Below are positions 15,616 to 23,527 of a stretch of DNA of 64,000 bases, one piece after another. Under the pieces are notes generated by a model. It did not search any database and was not told where the DNA came from. It worked only from the letters and a program-made list of their open reading frames with translations. The DNA is from Spirosoma sp. KUDC1026 (GTDB taxonomy: Bacteria > Bacteroidota > Bacteroidia > Cytophagales > Spirosomataceae): NCBI RefSeq assembly GCF_013375035.1, contig NZ_CP056032.1, positions 4,462,001-4,526,000 on the forward strand, read 5' to 3'. Position 1 is the first letter of the stretch, and the number at the start of each line of letters is the position of its first letter. The position numbers and the translations under genes were made by a program.

Positions 15616-15630
15616 TGGCAAAATTTGCCA
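15616..15630. promoter_or_regulatory. 15-bp palindrome at the reductase start
   Basis: TGGCAAAATTTGCCA is perfectly symmetric about its central A and lies one base upstream of the reductase ATG. A bound regulator here would block initiation; alternatively it forms a small mRNA hairpin. Confidence 0.4.
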
Positions 15631-15725
15631 CTGTGCAGACGCCCATCAAATAAGGATTAGTAATCACGCATTCCGTCTGCTAATAGAATTCAGTCGTCAA
15701 AGAGGGTCCGAGTGAAGGAGATCCA

Positions 15726-16046
15726 TTATGATTCGGTCCCTTTCTGCCGCGCTACGTAGGTAGCGAGCAGCCTGTCAAATACGTGGCTATGTGTTTGAAC
15801 CGCCATTAGCATGTCCTGTGGCTTGGTCGATATACGCTGTAGATTCTGATAGCTGACTTCCGGCTTCGGCTGCGCAACGTAATAGACACCATAGGCCAGT
15901 AATTTCCTCAACAGCAGAAAAATGGTCATCCACTCAGGAAAAATCTGCGACCCATCGGTAGACTGCTCCCGGATTTCAGCAGCATTGACCTGACTCAAAA
16001 AGTGGCGAATCTGCTTTATCTCCTGTTCTTCGAATTGAATCTCCAA
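15726..16046 (-). CDS. Conserved-looking hypothetical protein, 106 residues
   Basis: I do not recognise this family. The protein is soluble and largely helical, beginning MEIQFEEQEIKQIRHFLSQ, with a mildly hydrophobic middle (MTIFLLLRKLLAYGVYYVAQ) and a helical end (VFDRLLATYVARQKG). It has no signal peptide. It lies 111 bases upstream of the ferredoxin reductase on the same strand and could be co-transcribed with it. Codon use and composition resemble the core genes rather than the AT-rich accessory ones, so it probably lies outside the transferred region. Confidence 0.65.
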   Translation of the reverse strand: MEIQFEEQEIKQIRHFLSQVNAAEIREQSTDGSQIFPEWMTIFLLLRKLLAYGVYYVAQPKPEVSYQNLQRISTKPQDMLMAVQTHSHVFDRLLATYVARQKGTES

Positions 16047-16428
16047 TAACTAGCCTGTTTATACGTGAACAATCAACAGCGTTAAAATTCCCTGCCAGAC
16101 AAAGCTTCAAAAACAAGCCCGGACCTATTTAGATCCGGGCTGTTTGTTTCTACAACTCAATAAACCAATTTATCTACGGTAGTTACGGAACAGCATTGTG
16201 CTGATTGTAAATCAATTATCAGGCCATACTGGACCGTATGTCACCCAAATTCGTCTATTAATTACGTAGTAAGCAGACAGTTCACCAATTTCTATCCACA
16301 AAGCAGGCAACTTATTTTACCGCTCATCCCAATCGATTTACCGGTCGTGGAATCTGCCGGCAGCATCTGTTCATGTGTTGAAAACGATGTCACTAAAAAT
16401 GGGTAAGTTTGGGTGAAAAACTCAGCCT
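16047..16428. other. Gene-free stretch between divergent genes, with an orphan terminator
   Basis: No long frame is present. It holds the hairpin at 16111-16149, an 8-codon minus-strand frame (16196-16170, MLFRNYRR) just upstream of that hairpin, and a -7 box TAAGTTTG (16404-16411) serving the YbjQ gene. A small RNA or leader transcript is possible. Confidence 0.45.
16111..16149. terminator. Hairpin terminator without an assigned gene
   Basis: GCCCGGA (16117-16123) and TCCGGGC (16134-16140) form the core stem. Flanking AAACA/TGTTTGTTT gives T-rich tails on both strands. The flanking genes both point away from it, so the transcript it ends is unknown. Confidence 0.6.
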
Positions 16429-16749
16429 ATGCTCATTACAACTACCTCAACTATCGAAGGAAAGCACATTAAACAGTACGTCGGTCTGGTCAACGGCGAA
16501 GCCATCATCGGGGCCAATCTGGTCAAAGATTTTTTCGCTAACGTTCGCGATATCGTTGGCGGCCGTTCAAGTACTTATGAGCAGTGGCTGCGGGAGGCAA
16601 AAAGCATTGCCGTCAAGGAAATGATGGATCAGGCGACCCGGCTCGGTGCCAACGCAATAATCGGTGTGGACCTTGATTACCAGACTGTCGGAGGAAATGG
16701 CTCGATGCTGATGGTGTCCGCCAACGGCACTGCCGTCGTAATTGAATAA
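16429..16749 (+). CDS. YbjQ-family protein (DUF74)
   Basis: A 106-residue protein of the YbjQ/UPF0145 family, which forms ring-shaped pentamers and has been loosely tied to heavy-metal binding. Family features are the start [17 protein letters not shown], the GEAIIGAN segment, the central [12 protein letters not shown] and the C-terminal [17 protein letters not shown] followed by [13 protein letters not shown]. Length matches the family. A TAAGTTTG -7 box lies 17 bases upstream of the ATG. A perfect hairpin terminator follows 1 base after the stop, so it is a single-gene unit. The biochemical role is not established for the family. Confidence 0.9.
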   Translation: MLITTTSTIEGKHIKQYVGLVNGEAIIGANLVKDFFANVRDIVGGRSSTYEQWLREAKSIAVKEMMDQATRLGANAIIGVDLDYQTVGGNGSMLMVSANGTAVVIE

Positions 16750-16750
16750 A

Positions 16751-16781
16751 AAACGGGAAGCTGGTTATCAGCTTCCCGTTT
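16751..16781. terminator. Bidirectional intrinsic terminator
   Basis: AAACGGGAAGCTG (16751-16763) and CAGCTTCCCGTTT (16769-16781) form a 13-bp perfect stem with a 5-base loop. It serves the convergent YbjQ and MoxR-like genes. Confidence 0.88.
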
Positions 16782-16798
16782 AATAATGGGGCGGTCAA

Positions 16799-18334
16799 TC
16801 AGTACCGATCATCCTCGTCTTCGTCCTCCTCCTCTTCTCCGAACCCACCGTCGGGGTTAAACATGGAGCCAAGTAAGTCCTTGAACGACTGGCCCGTATC
16901 CATGGCTTTCTTGCCCACCAGCGAGTGTTCGGCCAGACCATGCAGCGCAAACTCCATCATGAACAGTTTTTCGGATTTGCTCAGGCGAGCCTGAAACTGA
17001 TCGATCAGGTCGTCGAGACCGTCGATCGTTTTTAAGCGAGCTTCATAATCCCGGTTTGTCAGATCGTTCAGGATATCCATCGTGTTGCCATCGCCAAACC
17101 AGTCAGTCACCTTTTTGTAAGGGTTACCGCGCTTGTCTTTCTTGGCTTTCTCCGGATTCGGGAAATACTGCAGGAACTGGTTCCGGATGGCTTTCCCGAT
17201 CAGGTTCTGCGCCACGATGACTGGTCCTTCAACCTCTCCTTCGTAGACCAGTTCGACTTTACCACAGATGGCCGGTACGACGCCGTACAGGTCGGCGATA
17301 CGTACGTACGTTTCCTTCTCGCCGTTCAGCAGGGCGCGACGCTCAGCCGATGAAAGCAGGTTCTCGTAGGCCGAAATCGTCATCCGGGCCGATACACCGC
17401 TCTTGGCATCGACGTATTCGCTTTCCCGCGCTTCGAGGGCGATCTGTTCGATCAAGTCGGCGACAAGGTCATTGGTTTTCACCATGCCCTTCTGCTCTGT
17501 TTTGACAATGGCTTCCTGCTGAGTGATTTTCTTCCCGATCTCGATGGATTTGGGGTAGTGAGTTACAATCTGCGAGTCGATCCGGTCTTTCAACGGCGTT
17601 ACGATGCTGCCCCGGTTCGTGTAATCTTCCGGGTTGGCGGTGAACACGAACTGAATATCGAGCGGCAGGCGTAGTTTGAAACCACGAATCTGTATGTCAC
17701 CTTCCTGCAGGATATTGAACAGTGATACCTGAATACGGGCCTGCAGATCGGGCAATTCGTTTATCACGAAAATACACCGATGCGACCGGGGAATCAGACC
17801 GTAGTGAATGGTTCGCTCATCCGAATACGGCAGTTTCAGCGTAGCGGCTTTGATGGGATCCACATCCCCTACCAGGTCGGCTACCGATACATCGGGAGTA
17901 GCCAGTTTTTCGGTGTAACGGTCACTGCGGTGCAGCCATTCAATTGGCGTTGCATCCCCCTTCTCAGTGATCAGATCGTGGGCAAAACGCGAGAGTGGTG
18001 CCAGCGGATCGTCGTTCAGTTCCGACCCGGCCACGACCGGAATGTATTCGTCCAGCAGGTTGATCATCTGCCGGGCGATCCGGGTCTTTGCCTGTCCGCG
18101 CAACCCTAGCAGGTTGATGTGGTGCATAGACAGAATGGCCCGCTCTACGTCAGGAATAACCGTATCTTCGTACCCCCAGATACCGGGGAAGACCACTTCT
18201 TTTGCTTTTATTTTTTCAATCAGATTATCACGTAGTTCCTGCTTGATGGAGCGGGATTGGTAGCCAGCGGCTTTCAGTTCGCCAAGCGTAGTGATCTTCA
18301 ATAAATTTGATGATTTCAGGCTGCGGTAGTTCAT
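16799..18334 (-). CDS. MoxR/Mg-chelatase-like AAA+ ATPase
   Basis: A 511-residue AAA+ protein related to the ChlI subunit of magnesium chelatase and MoxR ATPases, which usually work with a von Willebrand A protein to remodel or load metal centres. Walker A is GLRGQAKT (77-84). The Walker B strand is CIFVINELPDL (187-197), where the usual Asp-Glu is Asn-Glu. Arginine-finger and sensor candidates are in PLKDRIDSQIV and SGVSARMTISAYEN. The C-terminus carries a very acidic tail (GEEEEDEDEDDRY). No VWA partner is adjacent. It is longer than typical MoxR proteins (about 320-380), with an added helical C-terminal domain. Confidence 0.82.
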   Translation of the reverse strand: MNYRSLKSSNLLKITTLGELKAAGYQSRSIKQELRDNLIEKIKAKEVVFPGIWGYEDTVIPDVERAILSMHHINLLGLRGQAKTRIARQMINLLDEYIPVVAGSELNDDPLAPLSRFAHDLITEKGDATPIEWLHRSDRYTEKLATPDVSVADLVGDVDPIKAATLKLPYSDERTIHYGLIPRSHRCIFVINELPDLQARIQVSLFNILQEGDIQIRGFKLRLPLDIQFVFTANPEDYTNRGSIVTPLKDRIDSQIVTHYPKSIEIGKKITQQEAIVKTEQKGMVKTNDLVADLIEQIALEARESEYVDAKSGVSARMTISAYENLLSSAERRALLNGEKETYVRIADLYGVVPAICGKVELVYEGEVEGPVIVAQNLIGKAIRNQFLQYFPNPEKAKKDKRGNPYKKVTDWFGDGNTMDILNDLTNRDYEARLKTIDGLDDLIDQFQARLSKSEKLFMMEFALHGLAEHSLVGKKAMDTGQSFKDLLGSMFNPDGGFGEEEEDEDEDDRY

Positions 18335-18463
18335 TCAAATGCGGGCGATTACTGGACCAGGTTGTCCTTCTGGATAACAGGCTTTCGAAAGAAATGGTTT
18401 TTCGACGCTAAAAATGGCTAATTTTACAAGTCTTACCGGTGAGATGCGCACCGGTATCTCCGT

Positions 18464-20269
18464 ATGCGATTCATTCTTTCTTTTTTTACTGCGGTTTCTC
18501 TGCTGGCTGGTTTAGCGAGCTGCCGGGTTCAAAATACCCCTCCGGAGCTGGTAAGTCTGACGCCGGCAAGATCCTATATTGGTCAGCAGGTTACCCTGAG
18601 CGGCTATCAGTTTGGGCGCGAGCCGGTGGTCATGGTTGGCGAATCAACGACGGCGGTTTCGGCCTCGGTGGTCAGCAGCGACGAATCGACAATCCAGATT
18701 ACCGTTCCTCACATACGCCCCCAGCAGCACCCCGTTCGCGTCCGTACGAGCGAAGGCACCACCGATCCGCTGCCCCTGTCTGTCCTGCAACCTCCTCCGG
18801 TACTGACCGGTGTCACACCCGGCAATGCTCTCGCGGGTACCGACATTGTTCTGAGCGGTGACTACCTCAGTCAATTTCAACGGGTTCGTTTTGAGAATAC
18901 CATTGCCGTTATCAAAGACAGTAGTTCAGCGCAGCGGATAATAGTTACGGTCCCGGCTACGCTGGCGAGGGGGCCACACACGCTGGTTGTTGAGACCTCA
19001 GGCGGTCAGCTTACCTATCCATTCATCGTTGCCGGTACGCCAACCGTCACCACTATCTCACCCAAAGAAATCAGGCCCGGCGGACAGCTTGTTATTCAGG
19101 GCACCAACCTCCTTAATGGTGTCGTCGCCATCAATGGACTAACGACCGACCGCAATCAGAACGTTATTACCGATACCCAAATCAAAGCCGTCGTACCGAC
19201 TAATGCGACTACGGGCCAGGTGACGGTAACGGTTTTTGAGCGATTGATTGCTACCAGTACCGACACGCTCAAAATCGTTCAGCAGCCAGCCCTGACGAGT
19301 CTCAGTGCCCGCGACGGTATTGCCGGAGATAAGATTGTTCTGAACGGTCTGAACCTTCGTGATATTACCCGGGTGAACTTCGGCGATACACCCGCTACGT
19401 TCCGGCTGCTGAACGATACACAGATTGAAGTGACCGTTCCGGTATTGGCAGGCTCGGCGACCGTTGCAGTGTCGGCCGTCAGCGCTGGCGGTACAGCAAC
19501 GGCCGCCGATCGATTCCTGTATTATGAAGCGCCCAGTAACATCACCTTTACTCCCGCCCGTCAGTTGCGGGGGCAGCCCATTACCATCTCAGGGCAGGAT
19601 CTGTACCGGATTACCGACGTCAAAGTTGCCGGAGAGTCGGTTCCCATCACTACGCGCTACGAAGGAACGGGTCTGCTGGTTAACGTTCCCGTTACAACCG
19701 GGGTCAGTGGCGTCATTACGGTCACGAACCGTGCGGGCTCCGCGGTCTCGGCCCGACCGCTGGTTGTGGTGCAGCAGCCTCTCGTTACGTCCATTGCTCC
19801 GACAAAAGGGAAGATCGGCGATCGGGTTACGATCAAAGGAAATTACCTGCAGGACGCTCAGGTTTACTTTACCGGTTCAGCAGCACCGGCCGCTAACGAT
19901 GGCAAGAACGAAGACACCGAACGCTGGGTGCTGGTACCAGCCGACGCCAAAACTGGCCCGCTCCGGATCGTGAACGCGACCAACGTAGCCGTTAATACGG
20001 ACGATTTCACCATCGTTAAGAGCGTAACGATTACCGATTTCACGCCCAAGCTGGCGTCTATCGGCGCGCAGATCGTGCTGACCGGTCAGAACCTGGATAC
20101 CGTGAAGGATGTCCGGTTTAACAATGGTACCACACCCGCCAAGTTTGTGCTCGAAGGCACATCATTACGTATTACGGTACCGACCGGCGCCGACATTGGA
20201 CCTATTTGCCTGATCAGCGAGGCAGGCACGACCTGCTCAACGGCTAATTTCGTCCTGTTCCGGAACTAA
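18464..20269 (+). CDS. Surface lipoprotein with about seven IPT/TIG domains
   Basis: A 601-residue protein. A lipoprotein signal (MRFILSFFTAVSLLAGLASC, cysteine at 20) is followed by tandem immunoglobulin-like IPT/TIG domains of about 80 residues. Each opens with a P-x-(ser/thr)-x2-G-x2-(I/L)-x-G pattern, seen in LTPARSYIGQQVTLSGYQF, VTPGNALAGTDIVLSGDYL, ISPKEIRPGGQLVIQGTNL, IAPTKGKIGDRVTIKGNYL and FTPKLASIGAQIVLTGQNL. Such proteins are exposed scaffolds or glycan binders in Bacteroidota. No SusC/D-type partner is adjacent, and no catalytic domain is seen. It converges with the dehydrogenase gene so closely that their stop codons overlap by three bases. Confidence 0.88.
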   Translation: MRFILSFFTAVSLLAGLASCRVQNTPPELVSLTPARSYIGQQVTLSGYQFGREPVVMVGESTTAVSASVVSSDESTIQITVPHIRPQQHPVRVRTSEGTTDPLPLSVLQPPPVLTGVTPGNALAGTDIVLSGDYLSQFQRVRFENTIAVIKDSSSAQRIIVTVPATLARGPHTLVVETSGGQLTYPFIVAGTPTVTTISPKEIRPGGQLVIQGTNLLNGVVAINGLTTDRNQNVITDTQIKAVVPTNATTGQVTVTVFERLIATSTDTLKIVQQPALTSLSARDGIAGDKIVLNGLNLRDITRVNFGDTPATFRLLNDTQIEVTVPVLAGSATVAVSAVSAGGTATAADRFLYYEAPSNITFTPARQLRGQPITISGQDLYRITDVKVAGESVPITTRYEGTGLLVNVPVTTGVSGVITVTNRAGSAVSARPLVVVQQPLVTSIAPTKGKIGDRVTIKGNYLQDAQVYFTGSAAPAANDGKNEDTERWVLVPADAKTGPLRIVNATNVAVNTDDFTIVKSVTITDFTPKLASIGAQIVLTGQNLDTVKDVRFNNGTTPAKFVLEGTSLRITVPTGADIGPICLISEAGTTCSTANFVLFRN

Positions 20270-21213
20270 GCCAGTCCGGCTTCGACCAGTTGCCGCACCA
20301 GCACCTCGTTGATCCGGACGTAGCTCTCGTGGGTCCAACCAGCAATGTGCGGAGTCAGAATCACGCGATCAGACTGGCGCAGGTACTCAAAGGATGCCTG
20401 CTGTTCGGGAGTGAGTTTGCCCAGTTTTTCATTCTCCAGCACGTCCAGACAGGCCCCGCGCACGCTGCCGTTTTCCAAGCCACGCACCAGCGCCGACAAG
20501 GACGTAATTTCGCCCCGGGCTACGTTTATCAGGTAGAATGGTTTTCCCATCTGTCCAATAAACACATCGTTGATCATCATCCGCGTTTCGTCCGTCAGGG
20601 GAATGTGCAGACTGATCACGTCGGCCTGGTTCATGAGTTGTTCCAGAGAGGCTTCTTGGGCGTACTGATTACTATAATCTGTGCGGAACTTATCGTAGGC
20701 TAGTACCTGACAACCAAATCCGCTGAGCCGACGCGCCGTAGCCTGTCCGTTATTGCCGTAACCGATCAGTCCAACGGTCAGGCTGCCCAGTTCGTAGCCC
20801 CGGTTTCCTTCGCGATCCCAGATGCCATTACGTACCTCTCGGTCGGCTTTTACGATATTGGTCAGCAGCGCCAGCAACATGCCAACCGCCTGCTCGCCCA
20901 CGGCATCACGGTTACCGGTACCAGCATGAAAAACCTGGATGTTCCGCTCCCGAACCGCGTCGAGATCAATCAGATCCAGCCCTGCCCCCGCCCGGCCAAT
21001 GAACTGCAGTTTGGGCGCTTTGTCTAACAGTTCGCTATCGATAGTGGTTTTACTACGAATGATCAATCCATCGAAAGCGGCCAGCTTGCCCAATAGCTCG
21101 CTCCGCGTGATTTTGGGTTGGTAATCGTACGAGAAGCCAGCTTCGTCGAGCATGGCGAATAACGACGGGTGCATCTCGTCGGCAATGAGAATGGAAAGCA
21201 GGGTCTGGGACAT
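20266..21213 (-). CDS. D-isomer-specific 2-hydroxyacid dehydrogenase (phosphoglycerate-dehydrogenase-like)
   Basis: A 315-residue NAD-dependent oxidoreductase. The substrate domain starts ILIADEMHPSLFAML and includes AGAGLDLIDL. The NAD fold is VGLIGYGNNGQATARRL near residue 145. Catalytic residues appear as INVARGEI (Arg), an acidic residue in LDVLENEK, and TPHIAGWTHES (His). Length and the AGTGNRDAVGEQAVGMLLAL segment fit SerA-like enzymes without the ACT regulatory domain, so serine biosynthesis from 3-phosphoglycerate is likely, though other 2-hydroxyacids cannot be excluded. The TAG stop (20266-20268) overlaps the TAA of the convergent IPT gene. Confidence 0.85.
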   Translation of the reverse strand: MSQTLLSILIADEMHPSLFAMLDEAGFSYDYQPKITRSELLGKLAAFDGLIIRSKTTIDSELLDKAPKLQFIGRAGAGLDLIDLDAVRERNIQVFHAGTGNRDAVGEQAVGMLLALLTNIVKADREVRNGIWDREGNRGYELGSLTVGLIGYGNNGQATARRLSGFGCQVLAYDKFRTDYSNQYAQEASLEQLMNQADVISLHIPLTDETRMMINDVFIGQMGKPFYLINVARGEITSLSALVRGLENGSVRGACLDVLENEKLGKLTPEQQASFEYLRQSDRVILTPHIAGWTHESYVRINEVLVRQLVEAGLA

Positions 21214-21326
21214 CCGTAGGGTTTTCGTAACTTGCAGGCATTAATTTCCGGTTTAACGCCGGTTTTTTCCTTAGAAAGACCAGAAAACGCCGGACCGGAA
21301 GTTTTTGGCGAAACTAATAAAAGTAC

Positions 21327-23450
21327 ATGGAACAACGCCAACCAGAGGATTCAGGCGATCAGCAGCCTACTTCAACACCCGGCGTAGAAACGTCCGAGCA
21401 GCCGGCTACGAATCAACCCGTTCAGCAGCCGCAGGCTACCGAACAAACGGGCTCTATTCATACGAACGCCACAGATTCCACAGCTAGTCAGTCTGGCGTG
21501 GTGCCGCCCAGCGTAGTGACGCCCAACGCGGAAACACCCACCGGAGATCTACATCAATTGGAACAACGGGATGCCGCCCAGCGTAGTGACGCCCAGCAGA
21601 ATGACGCAACCCAACGCGGTGACGCGCAACGGGATGTTAGCCAGCGTGGAGACGCACAACGTAACGAAAATCGTCAGCGCCCACGTGGTGATGGTTCCCA
21701 GCGTAATGACACACAACGTGGAGAAGGGCAACGGAACGAGGCCCCACGTGAGCAGAATCCACGTAACGGACAACGCGAGCAGAACCAGCAGCCACGGAAT
21801 CCTGAACAACGGTCAAACGAACCAAATCAGCGCAGTGACGCCCAGCGGGATGCCGCCCAGCGTGGTGACGCCCAGCGTAGCAATACTCCCCGTAGTGACG
21901 CTCAACGTAATTTCAGCCAGCGTAACGACGCGCAGCGCGAAAGCAGCCGGGCTCCAAATCAGACGCCCCGTAATCAGGATAATCGTCAGAACGAATCCCG
22001 GCAGCGGGATGCCGCCCAGCGTGGTGACGCCCAGCGTAGTGACGCCCAACGCGAAAGTAACCAAAACCCGAATCCTCAACGGCAGGGCGAGAATCGTCAG
22101 CAACGTAACGAGCCACGTCAGCCAGAAGCCCAGCGCAACGAAACCGCGCGTGGAGAGGGACAACGTAATGAAAGTCAACGGGAAAACACTCAACGCGGTG
22201 ACGCCCAGCGTGGTGACGCCCAGCGTGGTGACGCCCAGCGTGGTGACGCCCAGCGGGATGCTCAATCCATGCCGCAACAACGCGAGCAAAATCGTGAGCG
22301 GGATCGGCGTCCTCAGCGGGAAGGATCAATACGGGAAAACAACTTTGCGTCCTCATTCGACGCAGAGAATAACGGCCCGGCTGCAGAATCTGTAGGCCGC
22401 GAAGACCGTCTGGTAATTGGCATTTCACTGGGAGATTATAACGGCATTGGTCCTGAAGTAATCTTAAAAGCGCTGCAGTACAATCGGTTACAAAAAATAT
22501 GCACTCCTGTCATCTACGGCTCTATGCGGGTGCTGAACCGGTACCGGAACCTGCTTAATCTCAAGGACTGGAACCTGAACAGTGCCCCAACGGTTGGCCA
22601 GATTAGCCATAAATTGACAAACGTCATTACCTGCTGGCCCGATCAAAATCAGGACATCAATCCGGGTCAGGTTACCCCCGAAGCCGGTCAGGCAGCTTTT
22701 GTCTGCCTGCAGCGGGCCGTCGACGATTTGAAAGAAGGTAAAATCGATGCGCTGGTTACCGCCCCAATCAACAAGTACAACATCCAGTCGGAAGAGTTCA
22801 AATTTCCGGGACATACTGAATACCTGGCCCAGGAGTTTGGCGTCGCCGACAACCTGATGTTCCTGGTCAGCAATACATTGCGCGTGGGCGTTGTTACCGG
22901 CCACGTACCTTTGGGTCGGGTCCGCCAGAACGTCACCAAGGAAAAGATTGCGCAGAAGCTCACGTTTATGATGTGGTCGCTGAAGCAGGATTTCGGCATC
23001 GAGAAACCCAAAATTGCGGTGCTGGGTCTCAACCCCCACGCGGGCGAAGAAGGACTGCTGGGCAACGAAGAACAGGAAGTGATTCGTCCAGTCATTAACG
23101 AATGGCGGAACAAAGGCCAGCTGGTGTTTGGTCCCTACCCCGCCGATGGTTTCTTCGGTACGCGCAGTTATCTGAAATTCGACGCCGTACTGGCCATGTA
23201 CCACGACCAGGGATTGATTCCGTTCAAGACTATTGCTTTTGAGGAAGGGGTCAACTTTACGGCGGGTATGCCAGCCGTACGTACATCGCCCGATCACGGC
23301 ACAGCCTACGACATTGCCGGCAAAGGTATTGCCGACGAAACATCCATGCTTCAGGCTATCTACACCGCCGTCGACGTCGCTCGTCAGCGGAAAGAGTACA
23401 TGGAATTGGAAGCCAATGCGTTGAAAAAACAACCAGCCGAGAAACAATAA
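21327..23450 (+). CDS. pdxA: 4-hydroxythreonine-4-phosphate dehydrogenase with a 360-residue repetitive N-terminal extension
   Basis: Residues about 361-707 are a full-length PdxA, the NAD-dependent enzyme of the DXP-dependent pyridoxal phosphate pathway. Seen are RLVIGISLGDYNGIGPEV, the metal-site regions FPGHTEYLAQEFG and YHDQGLIPFKT, and SPDHGTAYDIAGKGIAD. Family members are normally about 330-350 residues. Here the frame continues upstream without a stop to ATG 21327, adding a disordered Gln/Arg/Asp/Asn-rich segment built from QRGDA-like pentapeptides. Repeat copies differ mostly at third codon positions in this frame (CAG/CAA, CGT/CGC/CGG), which suggests it is translated. A shorter product could start at ATG 22269. 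yicC follows 77 bases downstream. Confidence 0.9.
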   Translation: MEQRQPEDSGDQQPTSTPGVETSEQPATNQPVQQPQATEQTGSIHTNATDSTASQSGVVPPSVVTPNAETPTGDLHQLEQRDAAQRSDAQQNDATQRGDAQRDVSQRGDAQRNENRQRPRGDGSQRNDTQRGEGQRNEAPREQNPRNGQREQNQQPRNPEQRSNEPNQRSDAQRDAAQRGDAQRSNTPRSDAQRNFSQRNDAQRESSRAPNQTPRNQDNRQNESRQRDAAQRGDAQRSDAQRESNQNPNPQRQGENRQQRNEPRQPEAQRNETARGEGQRNESQRENTQRGDAQRGDAQRGDAQRGDAQRDAQSMPQQREQNRERDRRPQREGSIRENNFASSFDAENNGPAAESVGREDRLVIGISLGDYNGIGPEVILKALQYNRLQKICTPVIYGSMRVLNRYRNLLNLKDWNLNSAPTVGQISHKLTNVITCWPDQNQDINPGQVTPEAGQAAFVCLQRAVDDLKEGKIDALVTAPINKYNIQSEEFKFPGHTEYLAQEFGVADNLMFLVSNTLRVGVVTGHVPLGRVRQNVTKEKIAQKLTFMMWSLKQDFGIEKPKIAVLGLNPHAGEEGLLGNEEQEVIRPVINEWRNKGQLVFGPYPADGFFGTRSYLKFDAVLAMYHDQGLIPFKTIAFEEGVNFTAGMPAVRTSPDHGTAYDIAGKGIADETSMLQAIYTAVDVARQRKEYMELEANALKKQPAEKQ
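21496..22265 (+). repeat. 15-bp minisatellite encoding QRGDA-type repeats
   Basis: The unit CAGCGTGGTGACGCC and variants recur throughout the pdxA extension. The cleanest array is 22191-22250 (one variant and three identical copies), with dense clusters at 21570-21660 and 21826-21920. The block lacks stops in several frames, which creates long shadow frames on both strands. Confidence 0.93.
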
Positions 23451-23457
23451 TTCATCA

Positions 23458-23504
23458 GGTGGGTGCTGGTTGCGCCTGGAATTTACCAGCCGCCAGCATC
23501 CACC
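23458..23504 (+). terminator. Stem-loop between pdxA and yicC
   Basis: GGTGGGTGCTGG (23458-23469) pairs with CCAGCATCCACC (23493-23504) at 11 of 12 positions. There is no T-run, so it may attenuate or stabilise rather than fully terminate transcription into yicC. Confidence 0.4.
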
Positions 23505-23527
23505 AACCGTCATTTACTCCCCCAATT

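Noticed and set aside
21571-22395. Long second open frame on the plus strand inside the pdxA extension, plus long antisense frames
   Set aside because: The 15-bp repeat contains no stop codon in several frames, so these are by-products. Third-position variation supports the pdxA frame only.
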